Positions 15,848-27,282 of a stretch of DNA of 64,000 nt are shown piece after piece. Location of the stretch: assembly GCA_910577825.1 (NCBI GenBank), contig CAJTOK010000010.1, forward strand, positions 1 to 64,000, read 5' to 3'. A program made the position numbers and the translations under genes. This stretch comes from an uncultured Lachnospiraceae bacterium (lineage in GTDB: Bacteria; Bacillota; Clostridia; Lachnospirales; Lachnospiraceae). Position 1 is the stretch's first letter; the number at the start of each line of letters is the position of its first letter. Below the pieces are notes generated by a model. That model did not search any database. It had not been told where the DNA came from and was given only the letters and a program-made list of their open reading frames with translations.

Positions 15848-18800
15848 TGGCTTCTTTCAAAGTAACAGTTCCTGTTATTTCTTTTTCTGTTCCTGCATTG
15901 GCATCTATAAATTTAGCTGCTGTATCATAAGCAATATCATCATTTCCAACTATTCCTGTAAATTTAACAGAAGAAATAGTTGCATCTACTGTACCATCAT
16001 ATATTTTACTTTGTGCAACAGATTCTGAAATAGATAATTTCTTTTTCTGCACCTTATCAGGCAATGTAGAAACTGTAACAGGTTTGCCATTTTCTGTAGT
16101 AACAACTACAGCAATATATTTGCCAACATCATCTGCCTGAATCTGGTAATCTTTATTTGTTGCTTCATTAATTGCTGTTGCTCCTGATAAAGTTCCATCT
16201 ATTAAAGAAAGAGCATTTTCTGGTGTTATTTGTATATCACTCTTATACCATTGATATACAGGTGTTTTATCATTTGAAGAAGAATTATTATTTATTACTG
16301 TTGAACCATATTCATAATCAGCATTATTTATACTCCTGAATAATAATACTTGTACATCATAAATTTCAAGATGACAATCCTGGCCACCAAGATATACTTT
16401 CATATCATCTGTCGGACATCCTTCTGCTGTAGCTGTACGTACATAAGTTTTTCTATCACTACAAGTAATTACTGCTTTTATGGTAATATTTTTATCAATA
16501 CGGGTAACTGTTAAATCAATATCTGCTTCTTTTAGTATTTTTTGTAAACTTTCTGAACCATATGTATCACTATATTCTGGTGTAGTACCTGTAAAGCTCG
16601 AATTACTATAGTTATCTGCCCTTAGATACCAATCTGTTACTGCCTGCTGGGTACTTGCCAAATCTGTAGTAAGTGCTATTGCATAATTATGCCAAACTTG
16701 AGCTTCCTGTGACGAATTATGAAAATTATATTTTATCTGAAAATCTCCAGTAACTTCTGTTCCATAAAATTTTGTATAATCATACCATTCAAGATTATAG
16801 CTATCATTTCCTACTTCTGCTATATAGCCATCACCTGATTCTAAATTCTCTTTTACTTCTTCTCTCTCAGCAGCATATAATTTTGCAACATCTGCTTCAG
16901 TCAATGACCTTTCATAAATTTTTAGATTATCCATTAATAATGGTGAAGAACCCCAAAAGGAACCATAACCAAGATAAAAATTAGCAGATGATTTTATTAA
17001 ATCAATTACAAGCTGGTATCCAGTAAAATCTTCACCTTTGCCAAATGCTTCATTTTTTGATTCTGTAAAAACCAATTCCCCATTTATATAAATTCCAAAA
17101 CCACTGCTATCCATAGAAACTGTAATAAGATTCCATTCATTAATAGAAATTTTATTTGTTATTATACTATTTGGCTGATGACAGTCAAACCAACAATCCA
17201 CTTCAGGCGGCTTCTCTGGGTCATTTTTATCAGGAACAACAGCATTAAATCCTAGATAAGCATTTGGTGTTAAAAATAACCTTTTCTCTAATTCTCTGCC
17301 ATCAATATTGAATTTATCAAAAAATGACCATATAGCATCCCATACATCATCATTCGTCCGGTTAACCCAAAGAGAAACTGTCGCTCCATTTATATCTTTT
17401 CCTTTAAGTGGATTTGGAAATTGTACATAACTAGTGCTATTTCCAGCTGGAAATCCAAAGTATTGATGTAAAACTTTACTTCCATGTTCACTGTTATATT
17501 CTATTGATGGTTTTGTTCCAGCAGATAGTGCCATTGCTGTACCACGCTGGATATTGTTTGCCTTATTAAGGAATCCATCACCCTCAAAGTCATAATCTGC
17601 AGCCAGCCCTGTTTCAATGTCTGCACTACTGATTCCACCAGCTTTTACTGTTGTTTTATATATTTTATCATAATAGCAATTCCCTTTAGACAGCCTTGCC
17701 GTCAACGTAATTTCTGTATCGGATGAAGGTGCTGTTACTTTTCCTGTTGTACTAATGATATTTTCATCAGAAGATAACCATTTAACAATAACATCATCTG
17801 TAGTCTTATCAGATAATTCTATATCTGTATAAGTATTTTCAGGAATAATTGCTGAAAATTTTACAGCATTCTTTGCAACTGCAACATTATCTGCTAATTT
17901 TTTGCTCCCCCAGATATTAACACCAGTTTTTGTATCCATAGCAGTAAAACATAATGTTTCTACTGTTGAGCCATCAATAACCTGGTTTGTAAATACTCCT
18001 TTATAAGCAGTTCCGTCAACTGTAACTGTAATATATGGCTGCCCTTTTGATGACCATTTCCAGTTTCCTGTCATAGCACCTGTAATTGTTCCATCTGTAT
18101 TTAATGTAATATCAACAGGCTTTACAACCTCATAACTAGCATGGTTTACTTTATACTTATGTACCAGAAGCTGGTAATCACCTGCAACATCTGCTTCTGC
18201 CCAGGATGTTGTATTATAATCTGTTGTTGTCACAATGTATTGGTTATTGCTGCCTTTTACACAAGAGGCCGTTGAACCTAATGTTGTTTCACCAGAAAAT
18301 TCATATGGGGCAGCAACCAGCCAGCCATCTTCATTTAAAAACAATTCATGTACTCTGACAGTATGCCCAAAAGTCCCATCATTATACTTTGTATGATATA
18401 TAACATATGTGCGTCCATCATCATCAACAAAAGCAGAATTATGGCCTTGTGCAACTTCTGCAACATCCATATTATCCCACTGGTAATTCCCCATTAGCTT
18501 TTCACCACGGTTAGTCTGTGCCGCAGGCCCATAATTTATCTGGGCTTCATCATAAATAGCATTTACATTATTAGAATCCACATAAGGCCCATCTGGGCTT
18601 TCTGAACGGAAAATCCTCATTTCATAACCGCCTGTAGGGTCATAAAACCCATAAGACATAAATAAATAATAATATTTTCCTATTTTCTCAATATAAGGAC
18701 CCTCTCCTGATACATAAAACCCGCCTGCAATCTTTTTTCCAAAATATGGGTCTGATGTAATTGTTCCTGCATTGCCAGGATTTGAATATGTTAAATCATA

Positions 18801-19730
18801 TGATTTACTATAGTCCCTTAAGCCTGTATTTCCATCCAGTTCTAATATATAGATTCCCCCGGACCATGAACCATATGTCATCCATAATTTTCCTGATTCA
18901 TCATAAAACACACTAGGGTCAATAGCATGTGGAAAATAAACTCCATATGTATTGTTTATTAAATCGTCCATACCTTTACTATTAACAATTTTTCCTTCAT
19001 ACCGGTCTGGCAGCCCATCTCCATCAGTATCTGTATTATCAATGTTAGAACCACATGCGTCTAATACCTTTTTTAAATCTGTATTAGTATATTTAGCATT
19101 TTGTACATTAGTATTTCCACCTGCACCATTTTCTACTGTTACATTTCCATCTGTAAATCCTGAAAATATAACTGGTCCTGCATATTCAAATGGTCCATTT
19201 ATATTGTCAGATGTTAATAAAACCACAGCTGTATTCCAGCATTTTCCGTTAAGGCTCAGGTACATGCAGTATTTCCCCATATCAGGATTATAGATAATAT
19301 CTGGCGCCCATAAATTCCCTGGAACTTCCCATTTTGTCCCATCATCCTTCCCGTATGCACGAAAATAAGCATCTACATTACAACTTTCTTTTTCATCTGC
19401 AAAAATATTTTCTAATTCTTTTGCATATTTTACTTCACTTTGTGTCCAGTCAACTAAATCATCTGTAGTAGCAAATCCTTGTTGTGTACCATGAATATAA
19501 TATTTTCCATCATTTGCTTTAATTACAGAAGGGTCATGTACTGTTACTCTGCTATTTGATTTATTTTGATATAAATCTTTAATATCATTATCCGTCAATT
19601 GTGTGCCTGCTTCTGCTGCACTAACTGTTTTCGTCCCGCCTGGTATACCCCCTGTACCTGTCAGCACCATTGCTACAGACAACAGACAGGCTATTCCTTT
19701 CTTTAATAAATGCTTTTTTACCATACTCAT
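15822..19730 (-). CDS. Secreted GH43 arabinan-degrading enzyme (endo-1,5-alpha-L-arabinanase-like), frameshifted near its 3' end
   Basis: 1302 residues. A signal peptide (Lys-rich start, hydrophobic core, cut near TVSAAEA ~39) is followed by a GH43 five-bladed propeller. The three acidic positions are visible: HDPSVI (Asp ~66), AIDPSVFYDESG, and SGEGPYIEKIGKYY. An Asp-rich calcium-loop-like insertion (DTDGDGLPDRYEG) lies inside the catalytic domain. Next come the arabinanase C-terminal beta domain (GAMTGNWKWSSKG, about 560-620), an Ig-like segment, a LamG/concanavalin-like domain (about 710-950), further beta domains and a YDG-type repeat where the frame breaks. Plant arabinan (pectin side chains) is the inferred substrate. 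ATG 19730 follows AGGAGGAG. Even if the frameshift is real, the catalytic part would be secreted intact. Confidence 0.85.
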   Translation of the reverse strand: MSMVKKHLLKKGIACLLSVAMVLTGTGGIPGGTKTVSAAEAGTQLTDNDIKDLYQNKSNSRVTVHDPSVIKANDGKYYIHGTQQGFATTDDLVDWTQSEVKYAKELENIFADEKESCNVDAYFRAYGKDDGTKWEVPGNLWAPDIIYNPDMGKYCMYLSLNGKCWNTAVVLLTSDNINGPFEYAGPVIFSGFTDGNVTVENGAGGNTNVQNAKYTNTDLKKVLDACGSNIDNTDTDGDGLPDRYEGKIVNSKGMDDLINNTYGVYFPHAIDPSVFYDESGKLWMTYGSWSGGIYILELDGNTGLRDYSKSYDLTYSNPGNAGTITSDPYFGKKIAGGFYVSGEGPYIEKIGKYYYLFMSYGFYDPTGGYEMRIFRSESPDGPYVDSNNVNAIYDEAQINYGPAAQTNRGEKLMGNYQWDNMDVAEVAQGHNSAFVDDDGRTYVIYHTKYNDGTFGHTVRVHELFLNEDGWLVAAPYEFSGETTLGSTASCVKGSNNQYIVTTTDYNTTSWAEADVAGDYQLLVHKYKVNHASYEVVKPVDITLNTDGTITGAMTGNWKWSSKGQPYITVTVDGTAYKGVFTNQVIDGSTVETLCFTAMDTKTGVNIWGSKKLADNVAVAKNAVKFSAIIPENTYTDIELSDKTTDDVIVKWLSSDENIISTTGKVTAPSSDTEITLTARLSKGNCYYDKIYKTTVKAGGISSADIETGLAADYDFEGDGFLNKANNIQRGTAMALSAGTKPSIEYNSEHGSKVLHQYFGFPAGNSTSYVQFPNPLKGKDINGATVSLWVNRTNDDVWDAIWSFFDKFNIDGRELEKRLFLTPNAYLGFNAVVPDKNDPEKPPEVDCWFDCHQPNSIITNKISINEWNLITVSMDSSGFGIYINGELVFTESKNEAFGKGEDFTGYQLVIDLIKSSANFYLGYGSFWGSSPLLMDNLKIYERSLTEADVAKLYAAEREEVKENLESGDGYIAEVGNDSYNLEWYDYTKFYGTEVTGDFQIKYNFHNSSQEAQVWHNYAIALTTDLASTQQAVTDWYLRADNYSNSSFTGTTPEYSDTYGSESLQKILKEADIDLTVTRIDKNITIKAVITCSDRKTYVRTATAEGCPTDDMKVYLGGQDCHLEIYDVQVLLFRSINNADYEYGSTVINNNSSSNDKTPVYQWYKSDIQITPENALSLIDGTLSGATAINEATNKDYQIQADDVGKYIAVVVTTENGKPVTVSTLPDKVQKKKLSISESVAQSKIYDGTVDATISSVKFTGIVGNDDIAYDTAAKFIDANAGTEKEITGTVTLKEASADLYIGK

Positions 19731-20218
19731 TACTCCTCCTTTTAAACTTTCCTCTCCTTTTGCCTGTCATAATGCCGCTGTCCACAAATTCCAGCTATTG
19801 AAAACAAATTTATATTTTTTATTCCACTCCTTTTCACATTTATATTTTTTATCCATATATATCTGTCATATTTTATCCATTATTATCAATACTGAAACTG
19901 GTTCCAGGCCACACTGGCAGGTTATTACATACGTATTTGTAGTATACCATATACCCCCCGGGTCAATTATACTTGTGATATAAAGGACATAAAATTTTGT
20001 ATAATTTCTAAATGTTCCAGGCAATTTTAAATCTATATTCCAGCAACATATACATTTTATTTCTAAGCAATTTTAAAACCATATTTAAACATAGCACAAC
20101 AACAAGCCAGTTAAAGAATATAGTTTTCAATTCCATTTACTATATATCAACTGGCATTATAATTTTTTATTTGGATTTATAGAAAATCAGGGCGTATTAG
20201 AACGTTAAGATATACTGT
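19731..20218 (-). other. Non-coding region upstream of the GH43 gene
   Basis: About 490 AT-rich bases without a credible gene on either strand. Two copies of TTATATTTTTTAT occur near 19810 and 19844. A possible minus-strand TTGACC (19961-19966)/TATACT (19941-19946) pair has a 14-bp spacer, too short for a confident promoter call. A regulator site for the GH43 gene is expected here but not identified. Confidence 0.4.
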
Positions 20219-21792
20219 TTATATATCTATTTTTTCTATAATACATTGGTGTTTTTTAGTGTTTTTATCATAATTAATCCCTACAAGCAATATCTCTTTC
20301 TGGTATAGTTTTAGAGTTTCAGCATATTTTTTATCTGGTATATTGCCCCTTTGGCGGTTTTATCCCATTTAAGTTCAATTACCATGGCAGGTTTACCAGA
20401 ATTTTTTCTTGGGATAAAAGCAATATCTGCAAACCCTTTGCCAGCTGGTAACTCCCTTTGAAGTATATAATCCCTTCTTGCACTGTAGTAAGCAAGTGTA
20501 ATAACACAGCTTAATGAATTTTCATTGTTGTATTGCAGGACTGGAACTGTATTCATATGGACTTCATCAATTATTCTTGCAACTGTTTTGTTATCAAGGG
20601 AAATTGTTGCTTCCAGAAGCTCATCAGATAATTGTATTGATTTTACCACTTCATCCCAGCCAGAACTTCCAACTGCTGTAATAAATTCTTCTTGTATTTC
20701 ATGGTTAGGTATAGAAGCTTCCCCTGTGCTGCAGTTATATGCAAGATATCCAAGATGTACCAGTAGTGTCATTACATCATCTTTTGATGCAAATGCAGAC
20801 ATATCATTCTGGAAAGTATTAACAGAAATTTTTGCCCTGCTTCCGCCAAGCATTTTAATAATGCTGTCCTTCAGCCCGTCAAAATTCATGTCAATATAGA
20901 TTTTCAAGGCTTCATAGGTTTCAGTCCTTGTCCAGTAATTTCGGAATTTTCTACGTGTTAAAGCAGATACTACTGACTCAGGGTTGTAAATATGCAGTTT
21001 TTCATCAAACAGGTAACCATTGTACCAGAACTGCATTTCATTGAAGTCTGAACCATACTTTTCACATAACTCCAGCACTTCCTCCTCTGTAAACCCTGCA
21101 TACTCTGCCAGCATTGCGGGGTCAGTCATTGAAAATTCATCAAAGATATTCAGGGCTGAGTGTGAACCATATTTTTTAATAGGCAGTATTCCTGTCATAT
21201 ATACCAGTTTTATATCTCCGTTATCTTTAAAAATATTCCTTAAAAAATTTAAATATTTTTTCTGTGCACCAGTATTTTCAACAGCCTCCCGGAAAATACA
21301 GTCCCATTCATCAATTATAAAAATAAATCCTTTGTTTTTATAAGCAGAATGGCTTGATACATAGGAAATTATGGTATTTAAATCTGCAGTTTCTGGTATG
21401 CCATAATCCGTAAAATAATTTTTTAATTCTTCTGTAAGAATATTTTCAATACAATTTCCTAATTTCCTTAAATCATCTGTCTTATCTAAGAACTTTGGGA
21501 TATTCAGATAAATAGTATCATATTTATTAAGATTGTCCTCATATGTATTGCAGTTTTTTATTTTAAGATTATCAAAAAGCTCTTTTGAATTACAACCACA
21601 GCTATAATAAGCTGCTAACATATTCGCTGCCATAGATTTTCCAAAACGGCGTGGACGGCTGACACAGACAAACTCCTGTTCTGTATCTAAAATACTATTT
21701 GTATATGATATAAGCCCTGATTTGTCAACATATATTTTAGAATTTAAAGCCCTTTTAAATAAATTATTTCCAGGATTAAGATACATCCCCAT
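20219..21792 (-). pseudogene. AAA-ATPase-like / PD-(D/E)XK nuclease-fold protein, frameshift near the C-terminus
   Basis: This family combines an N-terminal AAA-ATPase-like domain (Pfam AAA-ATPase_like type) with a C-terminal PD-(D/E)XK domain (PDDEXK_9 type). Visible are the Walker A-like SRPRRFGKSMAANML near residue 45, a Walker B-like FIFIIDEWDCIF near 155, and nuclease-fold residues KGFADIAFIP...AMVIELKWDK near 460-480. The frame stops at 20311, but adding one A to the A6 run (20327-20332) restores the expected ending (YAETLKLYQKEILLVGINYD) to a TAA at 20219. ATG 21792 follows AGGAG. Biological function is not established; such genes are common as multicopy accessory genes in anaerobes. 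It may be a phase-variable, decayed or mis-sequenced gene. Confidence 0.8.
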
Positions 21793-21880
21793 AAAACACT
21801 CCTCTTCTTTCTTAAAAGTATGTACTATAAGCTTTTTATTATTTTTATTGTAACACCAGATGGCACACTTTGTAAAAAAC

Positions 21881-22867
21881 TTACAACTTTTCCCCTGGAT
21901 ATTTCATCTCCCATTCTTTACGCAGCCCTGTCATAATATCCATAACATCTTTTGAAAGTGAAAGTTTCATTACAGATTTATCACCTGTTTTTACAGCTTC
22001 TTCCATATCCATTACTTCATAATACAGTGCTTTGTCCGTTTCCCCTGCTGTGTATTCCCTTTTGCTGCCTGTTACTGCGTCAACAATAACAGCTTTTGAG
22101 GCACGTGGAAATTCCATAATTTCAATATAACCATTTATGCAGCTTATTACTGCCCGTTTTGGCTGTTTAGAGTGCATGGAAAGTGTAACTGCTGCCATTT
22201 GTGAATCATTGTTTTTTAAAATAATTGCTGCCTGTTCATCTGAGCCAGCCGGTGAAGGAAGCCACTGGCTTGCTGCCATTCCTGGTGCTATGTCCATAAA
22301 GCTGCGTACAGCAGAGAGTGCATATACACCAATATCCAGAAGTGCACCGCCTGCAAGCTCCATATTAAAGAAACGGTTTTTCATGTCATATTCTTTATAG
22401 CTGCCAAAATTCACTGTAACCATCTGTACCTTTCCCAGTTCCCCGTTTCCTGCAATATCCCGCAGTTTTTTATAAAGCGGCATATGCCATATAGTCATTG
22501 CTTCAGCCATTATTAAACCTTTCTCTTCTGCCAGTGCCGCCATTTCATTAAATTCACGGCTGTTTAATGTAATGGATTTCTCCACAAGGATATGCTTTCC
22601 ATTTATAAGTGCTTCTTTCATAAACTGGTAATGTGTGTTGTGCGGGCTGGCGATATATATAATATCCACATCTTTATCTAAAAACATATCCTGGATATTA
22701 TTATATACTTTCCCAATCCCGTATTTTTCTGCAAAAGAAACTGTTTTACCATATGTACGGCTGCCTGCTGCATAAAACTTCCTGCCTGCCTTTATAAGAA
22801 CCTGTGCCATTTCATTGGCAATAACCCCTGTGCCAAGCACTGCCCATTTTAATTCCTTCTGTTCCAT
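21881..22867 (-). CDS. Gfo/Idh/MocA family NAD(P)-dependent oxidoreductase
   Basis: 328 residues with an N-terminal Rossmann fold (WAVLGTGVIANEMAQ), IYIASPHNTHY and the family VEKS motif (usually EKP, Lys ~95) before the C-terminal alpha/beta domain (GGALLDIGVYALS). The family oxidises or reduces sugars, inositols and related compounds such as trans-dihydrodiols; the substrate cannot be read from sequence. ATG 22867 follows AAAGGGGG. It is monocistronic and divergent from parE. Confidence 0.85.
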   Translation of the reverse strand: MEQKELKWAVLGTGVIANEMAQVLIKAGRKFYAAGSRTYGKTVSFAEKYGIGKVYNNIQDMFLDKDVDIIYIASPHNTHYQFMKEALINGKHILVEKSITLNSREFNEMAALAEEKGLIMAEAMTIWHMPLYKKLRDIAGNGELGKVQMVTVNFGSYKEYDMKNRFFNMELAGGALLDIGVYALSAVRSFMDIAPGMAASQWLPSPAGSDEQAAIILKNNDSQMAAVTLSMHSKQPKRAVISCINGYIEIMEFPRASKAVIVDAVTGSKREYTAGETDKALYYEVMDMEEAVKTGDKSVMKLSLSKDVMDIMTGLRKEWEMKYPGEKL

Positions 22868-22976
22868 TATAAAATCCCCCTTTCATTTAATGTTATTTTA
22901 CCATGGATATATATCCAGTTCCATTCCATTTTCATAATTTCTTAAAAAATCCCCACAATAAATAAGAAGAAACCAC

Positions 22977-23006
22977 TTTACTTTCTTGCCCAGTTATGTA
23001 TATAAT
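22977..23006 (+). promoter_or_regulatory. Promoter of parE-parC
   Basis: TTTACT (22977-22982) and TATAAT (23001-23006) are 18 bp apart, about 50 bp before the parE ATG at 23058. Confidence 0.55.
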
Positions 23007-23057
23007 ACAAATGTTTGTTCGTAATTTTGTTTTAGATATTTTAGAATGGAGATTTTT

Positions 23058-24980
23058 ATGAGTGAATACACTGGAAAAGAAATCGTAATTTTAGAAGGCC
23101 TGGAGGCTGTCCGCAAGCGTCCGGGAATGTATATAGGCTCTACAGGGCCACGCGGGCTGCACCACCTTATATGGGAAATCCTTGATAACAGTATAGATGA
23201 ACAGCTTGCAGGCTTTTGCAATGAAATACATATTACAATGCAGAAAGATGGCGGTATCTGTATTAAAGATAACGGGCGTGGTGTGCCTGTTGATATCCAC
23301 CCTGCTAAAAAGGTTGCTACAGTACGTGTTGTTTATACGATACTCCATGCCGGTGGTAAGTTTAGCAATTCTGCATATAAAGTTTCAGGCGGGCTGCATG
23401 GTGTGGGTTCTTCTGTTGTAAATGCACTTTCTACGCATATGGTTGTTGAAGTGCGCAGGAACGGGCTTGTATACCGTGATGAGTACAAGAATGGCGGACA
23501 TCCTGTTACCCCGCTGGATAAATATGGTTCGCTTGTACCTTGTGGCAAATGTGCCAGAAAAGATACTGGCACTACTGTTACTTTTTACCCTGACCCTGAA
23601 ATTTTTGAAACTGTGGAGTTTAAGGCAGATGTTATTAAAAAGAAACTTAAGGAAATTGCATACCTTAACAGGAATTTAAAACTGGTATTTAAAGATGAAA
23701 ATACAGGTGAAGAAAAGGTTTACCTTGAGGAAGATGGCATTAAAAGCTTTATAAATTATATTAACCGTGATGCACAGGTACTGCATAATGAACCAGTATA
23801 TATTGAGGGTGCAAGCGGTGATATTGAAGTTGAAATAGCTTTCCAGTATACCACAAGCTTTTCTGAACAGATTAACCCGTACTGCAACAGGATAAATGTT
23901 GTTGACGGGGGCACTCTTGTTACTGGCTTTAAAACAGCGCTTACACGTGTTATGAACCAGTATGCCAGGGAACTTGGTGTCCTTAAGGATAAAGATGAAA
24001 ATTTCGATGGCAAGGATATAAGGAACGGGCTTGTGGCAATTATTTCTATAAAACACCCCGACCCGCAGTTTGAAGGGCAGACTAAGACAAAGCTTGGCAA
24101 TACTGATGCCAAAACCGCAGTTGAGGATGTATTTGGCACAGAAGTACAAAGGTATTTTGATAAAAATGTGGATATACTCCGCAAAATACTTGATAATTCA
24201 CTTAAATCATACAATGCCAGGAAAGCAGGCGACAAAGCCCGGAATGCTGTTTTAAAGCAGTTAAATGATGTTGACAATAAAAGCAAGCTTGCTGCATGTA
24301 CTTCTAAAAAACCTGAAGAATGTGAGGTTTATATTGTCGAGGGTGATTCTGCCGGCGGTACTGTCAAGACAGCAAGGAACAGGCGTACACAGGCTGTGCT
24401 TCCTTTAAGGGGCAAAATTATTAATGTGGAGAAGGCGACACTGGAAAAAATACTGTTAAATAATGAAATCAAGTCAATGATAGCTGCATTTGGATGTGGG
24501 ATTGGTGATGAATTTGATATAAACAAGCTGCGCTATGATAAAATTATAATACTTACAGATGCCGACGTTGACGGGGCACATATAAGTACACTGCTGCTTA
24601 CATTTTTCTACAGGTTTATGCCTGAACTTATATATTCTGGCAAGATTTACAGGGGACTTCCGCCACTCTATAAAGTGGATTATACCAATGGCAAAAAAAA
24701 GAACTCCGAATATATTTTTAATGACTTTGAACTTGAAAAGTTCAGGAAGAATAAAAATAATAAAATTACCAGCATACAGCGTTATAAAGGGCTTGGTGAA
24801 ATGGATGCAGAACAGCTCTGGGAAACAACACTTGACCCTGGAAGCCGCCTGCTTGCACAGATTTCAATAAGTGACAGTGTAGATGCAGACGAGGTGACAA
24901 CAACACTTATGAGCAGCAATGTACCGCCACGCAGGCAATTTATAATGGAAGAAGCCAGATATGCAAATCTTGATATATAA
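23058..24980 (+). CDS. parE: Type IIA topoisomerase subunit B, topoisomerase IV ParE-like
   Basis: 640 residues. The GHKL ATPase (LEAVRKRPGMYIGSTG, ILDNSIDEQLAG, DNGRGVPV, GGLHGVGSSVVNALS) is followed by the transducer and the TOPRIM domain (EGDSAGG, TDADVDGAHI) and ends in PRRQFI. ATG 23058 follows GGAG; the upstream ATG overlaps the ribosome site. Its partner subunit A starts 35 bp downstream and lacks a GyrA box, which favours topoisomerase IV (chromosome decatenation) over gyrase. Assignment as a second gyrB cannot be excluded from this window. Confidence 0.85.
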   Translation: MSEYTGKEIVILEGLEAVRKRPGMYIGSTGPRGLHHLIWEILDNSIDEQLAGFCNEIHITMQKDGGICIKDNGRGVPVDIHPAKKVATVRVVYTILHAGGKFSNSAYKVSGGLHGVGSSVVNALSTHMVVEVRRNGLVYRDEYKNGGHPVTPLDKYGSLVPCGKCARKDTGTTVTFYPDPEIFETVEFKADVIKKKLKEIAYLNRNLKLVFKDENTGEEKVYLEEDGIKSFINYINRDAQVLHNEPVYIEGASGDIEVEIAFQYTTSFSEQINPYCNRINVVDGGTLVTGFKTALTRVMNQYARELGVLKDKDENFDGKDIRNGLVAIISIKHPDPQFEGQTKTKLGNTDAKTAVEDVFGTEVQRYFDKNVDILRKILDNSLKSYNARKAGDKARNAVLKQLNDVDNKSKLAACTSKKPEECEVYIVEGDSAGGTVKTARNRRTQAVLPLRGKIINVEKATLEKILLNNEIKSMIAAFGCGIGDEFDINKLRYDKIIILTDADVDGAHISTLLLTFFYRFMPELIYSGKIYRGLPPLYKVDYTNGKKKNSEYIFNDFELEKFRKNKNNKITSIQRYKGLGEMDAEQLWETTLDPGSRLLAQISISDSVDADEVTTTLMSSNVPPRRQFIMEEARYANLDI

Positions 24981-25015
24981 AAATGCTGTAAAGATATAAT
25001 AGAAATGAGGTAAAT

Positions 25016-27259
25016 ATGAAATATAATGAACAGCCTGTAATACAACTTGATTTTTCAGAGGAAATGCGTAATTCTTACCGTGATTATGCAGTAAGTGTAA
25101 TAATTGCAAGGGCACTCCCTGATGTAAGGGACGGGCTTAAGCCTGTACAAAGGCGTATCCTCTATGCAATGGATGAGCTTTCACTTAGCCCGGACAGGCC
25201 ACACAGGAAAAGTGCACGTATTGTCGGTGATACAATGGGTAAATACCACCCGCATGGTGACAGTTCAATATATGATGCACTTGTACATATGACAGAGGAG
25301 TATTCTCTTTCTATACCGCTTGTGGACGGCCATGGCAACTTTGGTTCTATTGATGGTGACGGTGCGGCTGCAATGCGTTATACGGAGGCACGGCTTTCAT
25401 ATGGCGCAATGGCACTTCTTGAAAACCTTGATAAAGGGCTTGTGCCATTCGGGCCTAATTTTGATGAAAGCGAGAAAGAACCGCTTGTACTGCCTGCCAC
25501 AATCCCGAACCTGCTTATAAACGGCACTACGGGAATTGCCGTCGGCATGGCTACCAATATGCCGCCACATAATACTTCTGAAGTAATAGATGCTGTTATT
25601 GCATTTATGGATAACCCGGAAATATCCACCAGGGGGCTTATGAAGTATATAAAAGGCCCTGATTTCCCGACAGGAGGTACTATAATAAACTCTGATGACC
25701 TTTATAATATTTATGATACAGGTGAAGGCAGGATTAAAATACGCTCCAGGGTTGAAACTGAAGACAGCAGTGCAGGACGCAAAAACCTTGTAATAACCCA
25801 GATTCCTTATACAGTGGCTGGCAATAAAACAAAACTTTTAGAAAGCCTTGCCTCCCTTGCCAAAGATAAAGTATTTGATGAAATATATGATGTAAGGGAC
25901 GAGTCCTCCAAGGAGGGAATCCGTATTGTTATTGAGGTTAAAAAAGACCGTGATATACAGAACCTTTTAAACGGGCTTTACCAGAAAACCCCTATGGAAG
26001 ACACATATGGCGTAAATATGCTTGCGGTTAAAAATAAGCAGCCAGTAACATTTACTCTTAAAGGGCTTATTAATGAATTTGTCATGTTCCAGGAAGAGCT
26101 TTATACCAAAGAGTATGAACACCTGCTTGAAAAGGCAAATGACAGGCTTGAAATTGTAGAAGGGCTTATAAAAGCAGCTGATGTAATAGACCTGGTTATA
26201 GAGATATTAAGGGGAAGCAGTTCCATAAAACAGGCTAAGGGCTGCCTTACCAAAGGCATTACAGAGGGCATAAAATTCAGGACGAAGAAATCAGAAAAAG
26301 AAGCTGCACGCCTTGACTTTTCAGAAAAACAGGCAGATGCGGTACTTTCCATGCAGCTTGGCAAACTTATAGGGCTTGAACTCCTGAAACTGCACCAGGA
26401 AAGCAATTCCCTTATAACAAATATCACTAATTATAAAAAGATACTTGGTGATGTTAATGAACTCCATAAAGTCATTAAAAAAAGGCTTAAAACATATAAA
26501 AAACAGTTTGGCAGGGAAAGGCGCACTGCACTTGAAAATGCCAGCAATGCAAAATATATTGAAGAAATCAGGGAAGAAAATATTTATGTGGTTATAGACA
26601 GGTTTGGCTACTGTAAATCACTTGATGAAACAAGTTATTCACGCCTTGCACCTGAAACACTCGGGGAATATACGCATATTATCCCAATGAAAAATACAGG
26701 GAAACTCTGTATATTTTCTGCTGCAGGTTCTATGTACCAGATAAAAGCCCTTGCCATACCAAAAGCCAGAAGCCGGGATAAAGGTGTGCTGTTACAGACA
26801 CTCTGTAAAATAGGGAAAGATGATATAATAACATATATACCATTTGATGATTTATCTGAATCGCAGCTTTTATTTGTATCCAGGGCAGGCTATGTAAAAC
26901 TTGTATCAGGAATAGAATTTGAAACAAACCGCTCTGTAATAGCTTCAACAAAGCTTGAACAAGAGGACACCCTTGTATGTGTGCACCCGGTCACAGTAGA
27001 GGAAACTATAGAAAATAACAGGAATATACTGATGATAACGGAAAAAGGCTCTGTCCTTATGTTCCCGTTAAACCAGGCGGATGAATTTAAAAAGACAAGC
27101 AAAGGGCTTAAAGGAATATCACTCCCGGAAGGTGATATGCTTGCATATGCCTGTGTTGTAGCACCAGATGAAACTGATATAGAATTTAACAGCCACCATT
27201 ATAACCCACAGAAAATAAAACCAAAAAACCGCAATGACAAACCAGCCAGACCCAGATAA
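25016..27259 (+). CDS. parC: Type IIA topoisomerase subunit A, topoisomerase IV ParC-like
   Basis: 747 residues. The winged-helix/breakage domain has the catalytic Tyr in [11 protein letters not shown] (about 120). The quinolone-determining segment [13 protein letters not shown] keeps Ser and Asp at the usual resistance positions, so no classical quinolone-resistance change is visible. A coiled-coil gate follows, then a C-terminal beta-pinwheel with degenerate blades ([16 protein letters not shown]) and no QRRGGKG GyrA box. This makes decatenating ParC more likely than GyrA. The basic tail is [15 protein letters not shown]. Confidence 0.85.
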   Translation: MKYNEQPVIQLDFSEEMRNSYRDYAVSVIIARALPDVRDGLKPVQRRILYAMDELSLSPDRPHRKSARIVGDTMGKYHPHGDSSIYDALVHMTEEYSLSIPLVDGHGNFGSIDGDGAAAMRYTEARLSYGAMALLENLDKGLVPFGPNFDESEKEPLVLPATIPNLLINGTTGIAVGMATNMPPHNTSEVIDAVIAFMDNPEISTRGLMKYIKGPDFPTGGTIINSDDLYNIYDTGEGRIKIRSRVETEDSSAGRKNLVITQIPYTVAGNKTKLLESLASLAKDKVFDEIYDVRDESSKEGIRIVIEVKKDRDIQNLLNGLYQKTPMEDTYGVNMLAVKNKQPVTFTLKGLINEFVMFQEELYTKEYEHLLEKANDRLEIVEGLIKAADVIDLVIEILRGSSSIKQAKGCLTKGITEGIKFRTKKSEKEAARLDFSEKQADAVLSMQLGKLIGLELLKLHQESNSLITNITNYKKILGDVNELHKVIKKRLKTYKKQFGRERRTALENASNAKYIEEIREENIYVVIDRFGYCKSLDETSYSRLAPETLGEYTHIIPMKNTGKLCIFSAAGSMYQIKALAIPKARSRDKGVLLQTLCKIGKDDIITYIPFDDLSESQLLFVSRAGYVKLVSGIEFETNRSVIASTKLEQEDTLVCVHPVTVEETIENNRNILMITEKGSVLMFPLNQADEFKKTSKGLKGISLPEGDMLAYACVVAPDETDIEFNSHHYNPQKIKPKNRNDKPARPR

Positions 27260-27282
27260 TCCACCTGGCATATGCAGTTTTA

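Noticed and set aside
19941..19966. TTGACC/TATACT promoter for the GH43 gene
   Set aside because: Spacer is 14 bp, too short for normal sigma-A promoters; left as unassigned.
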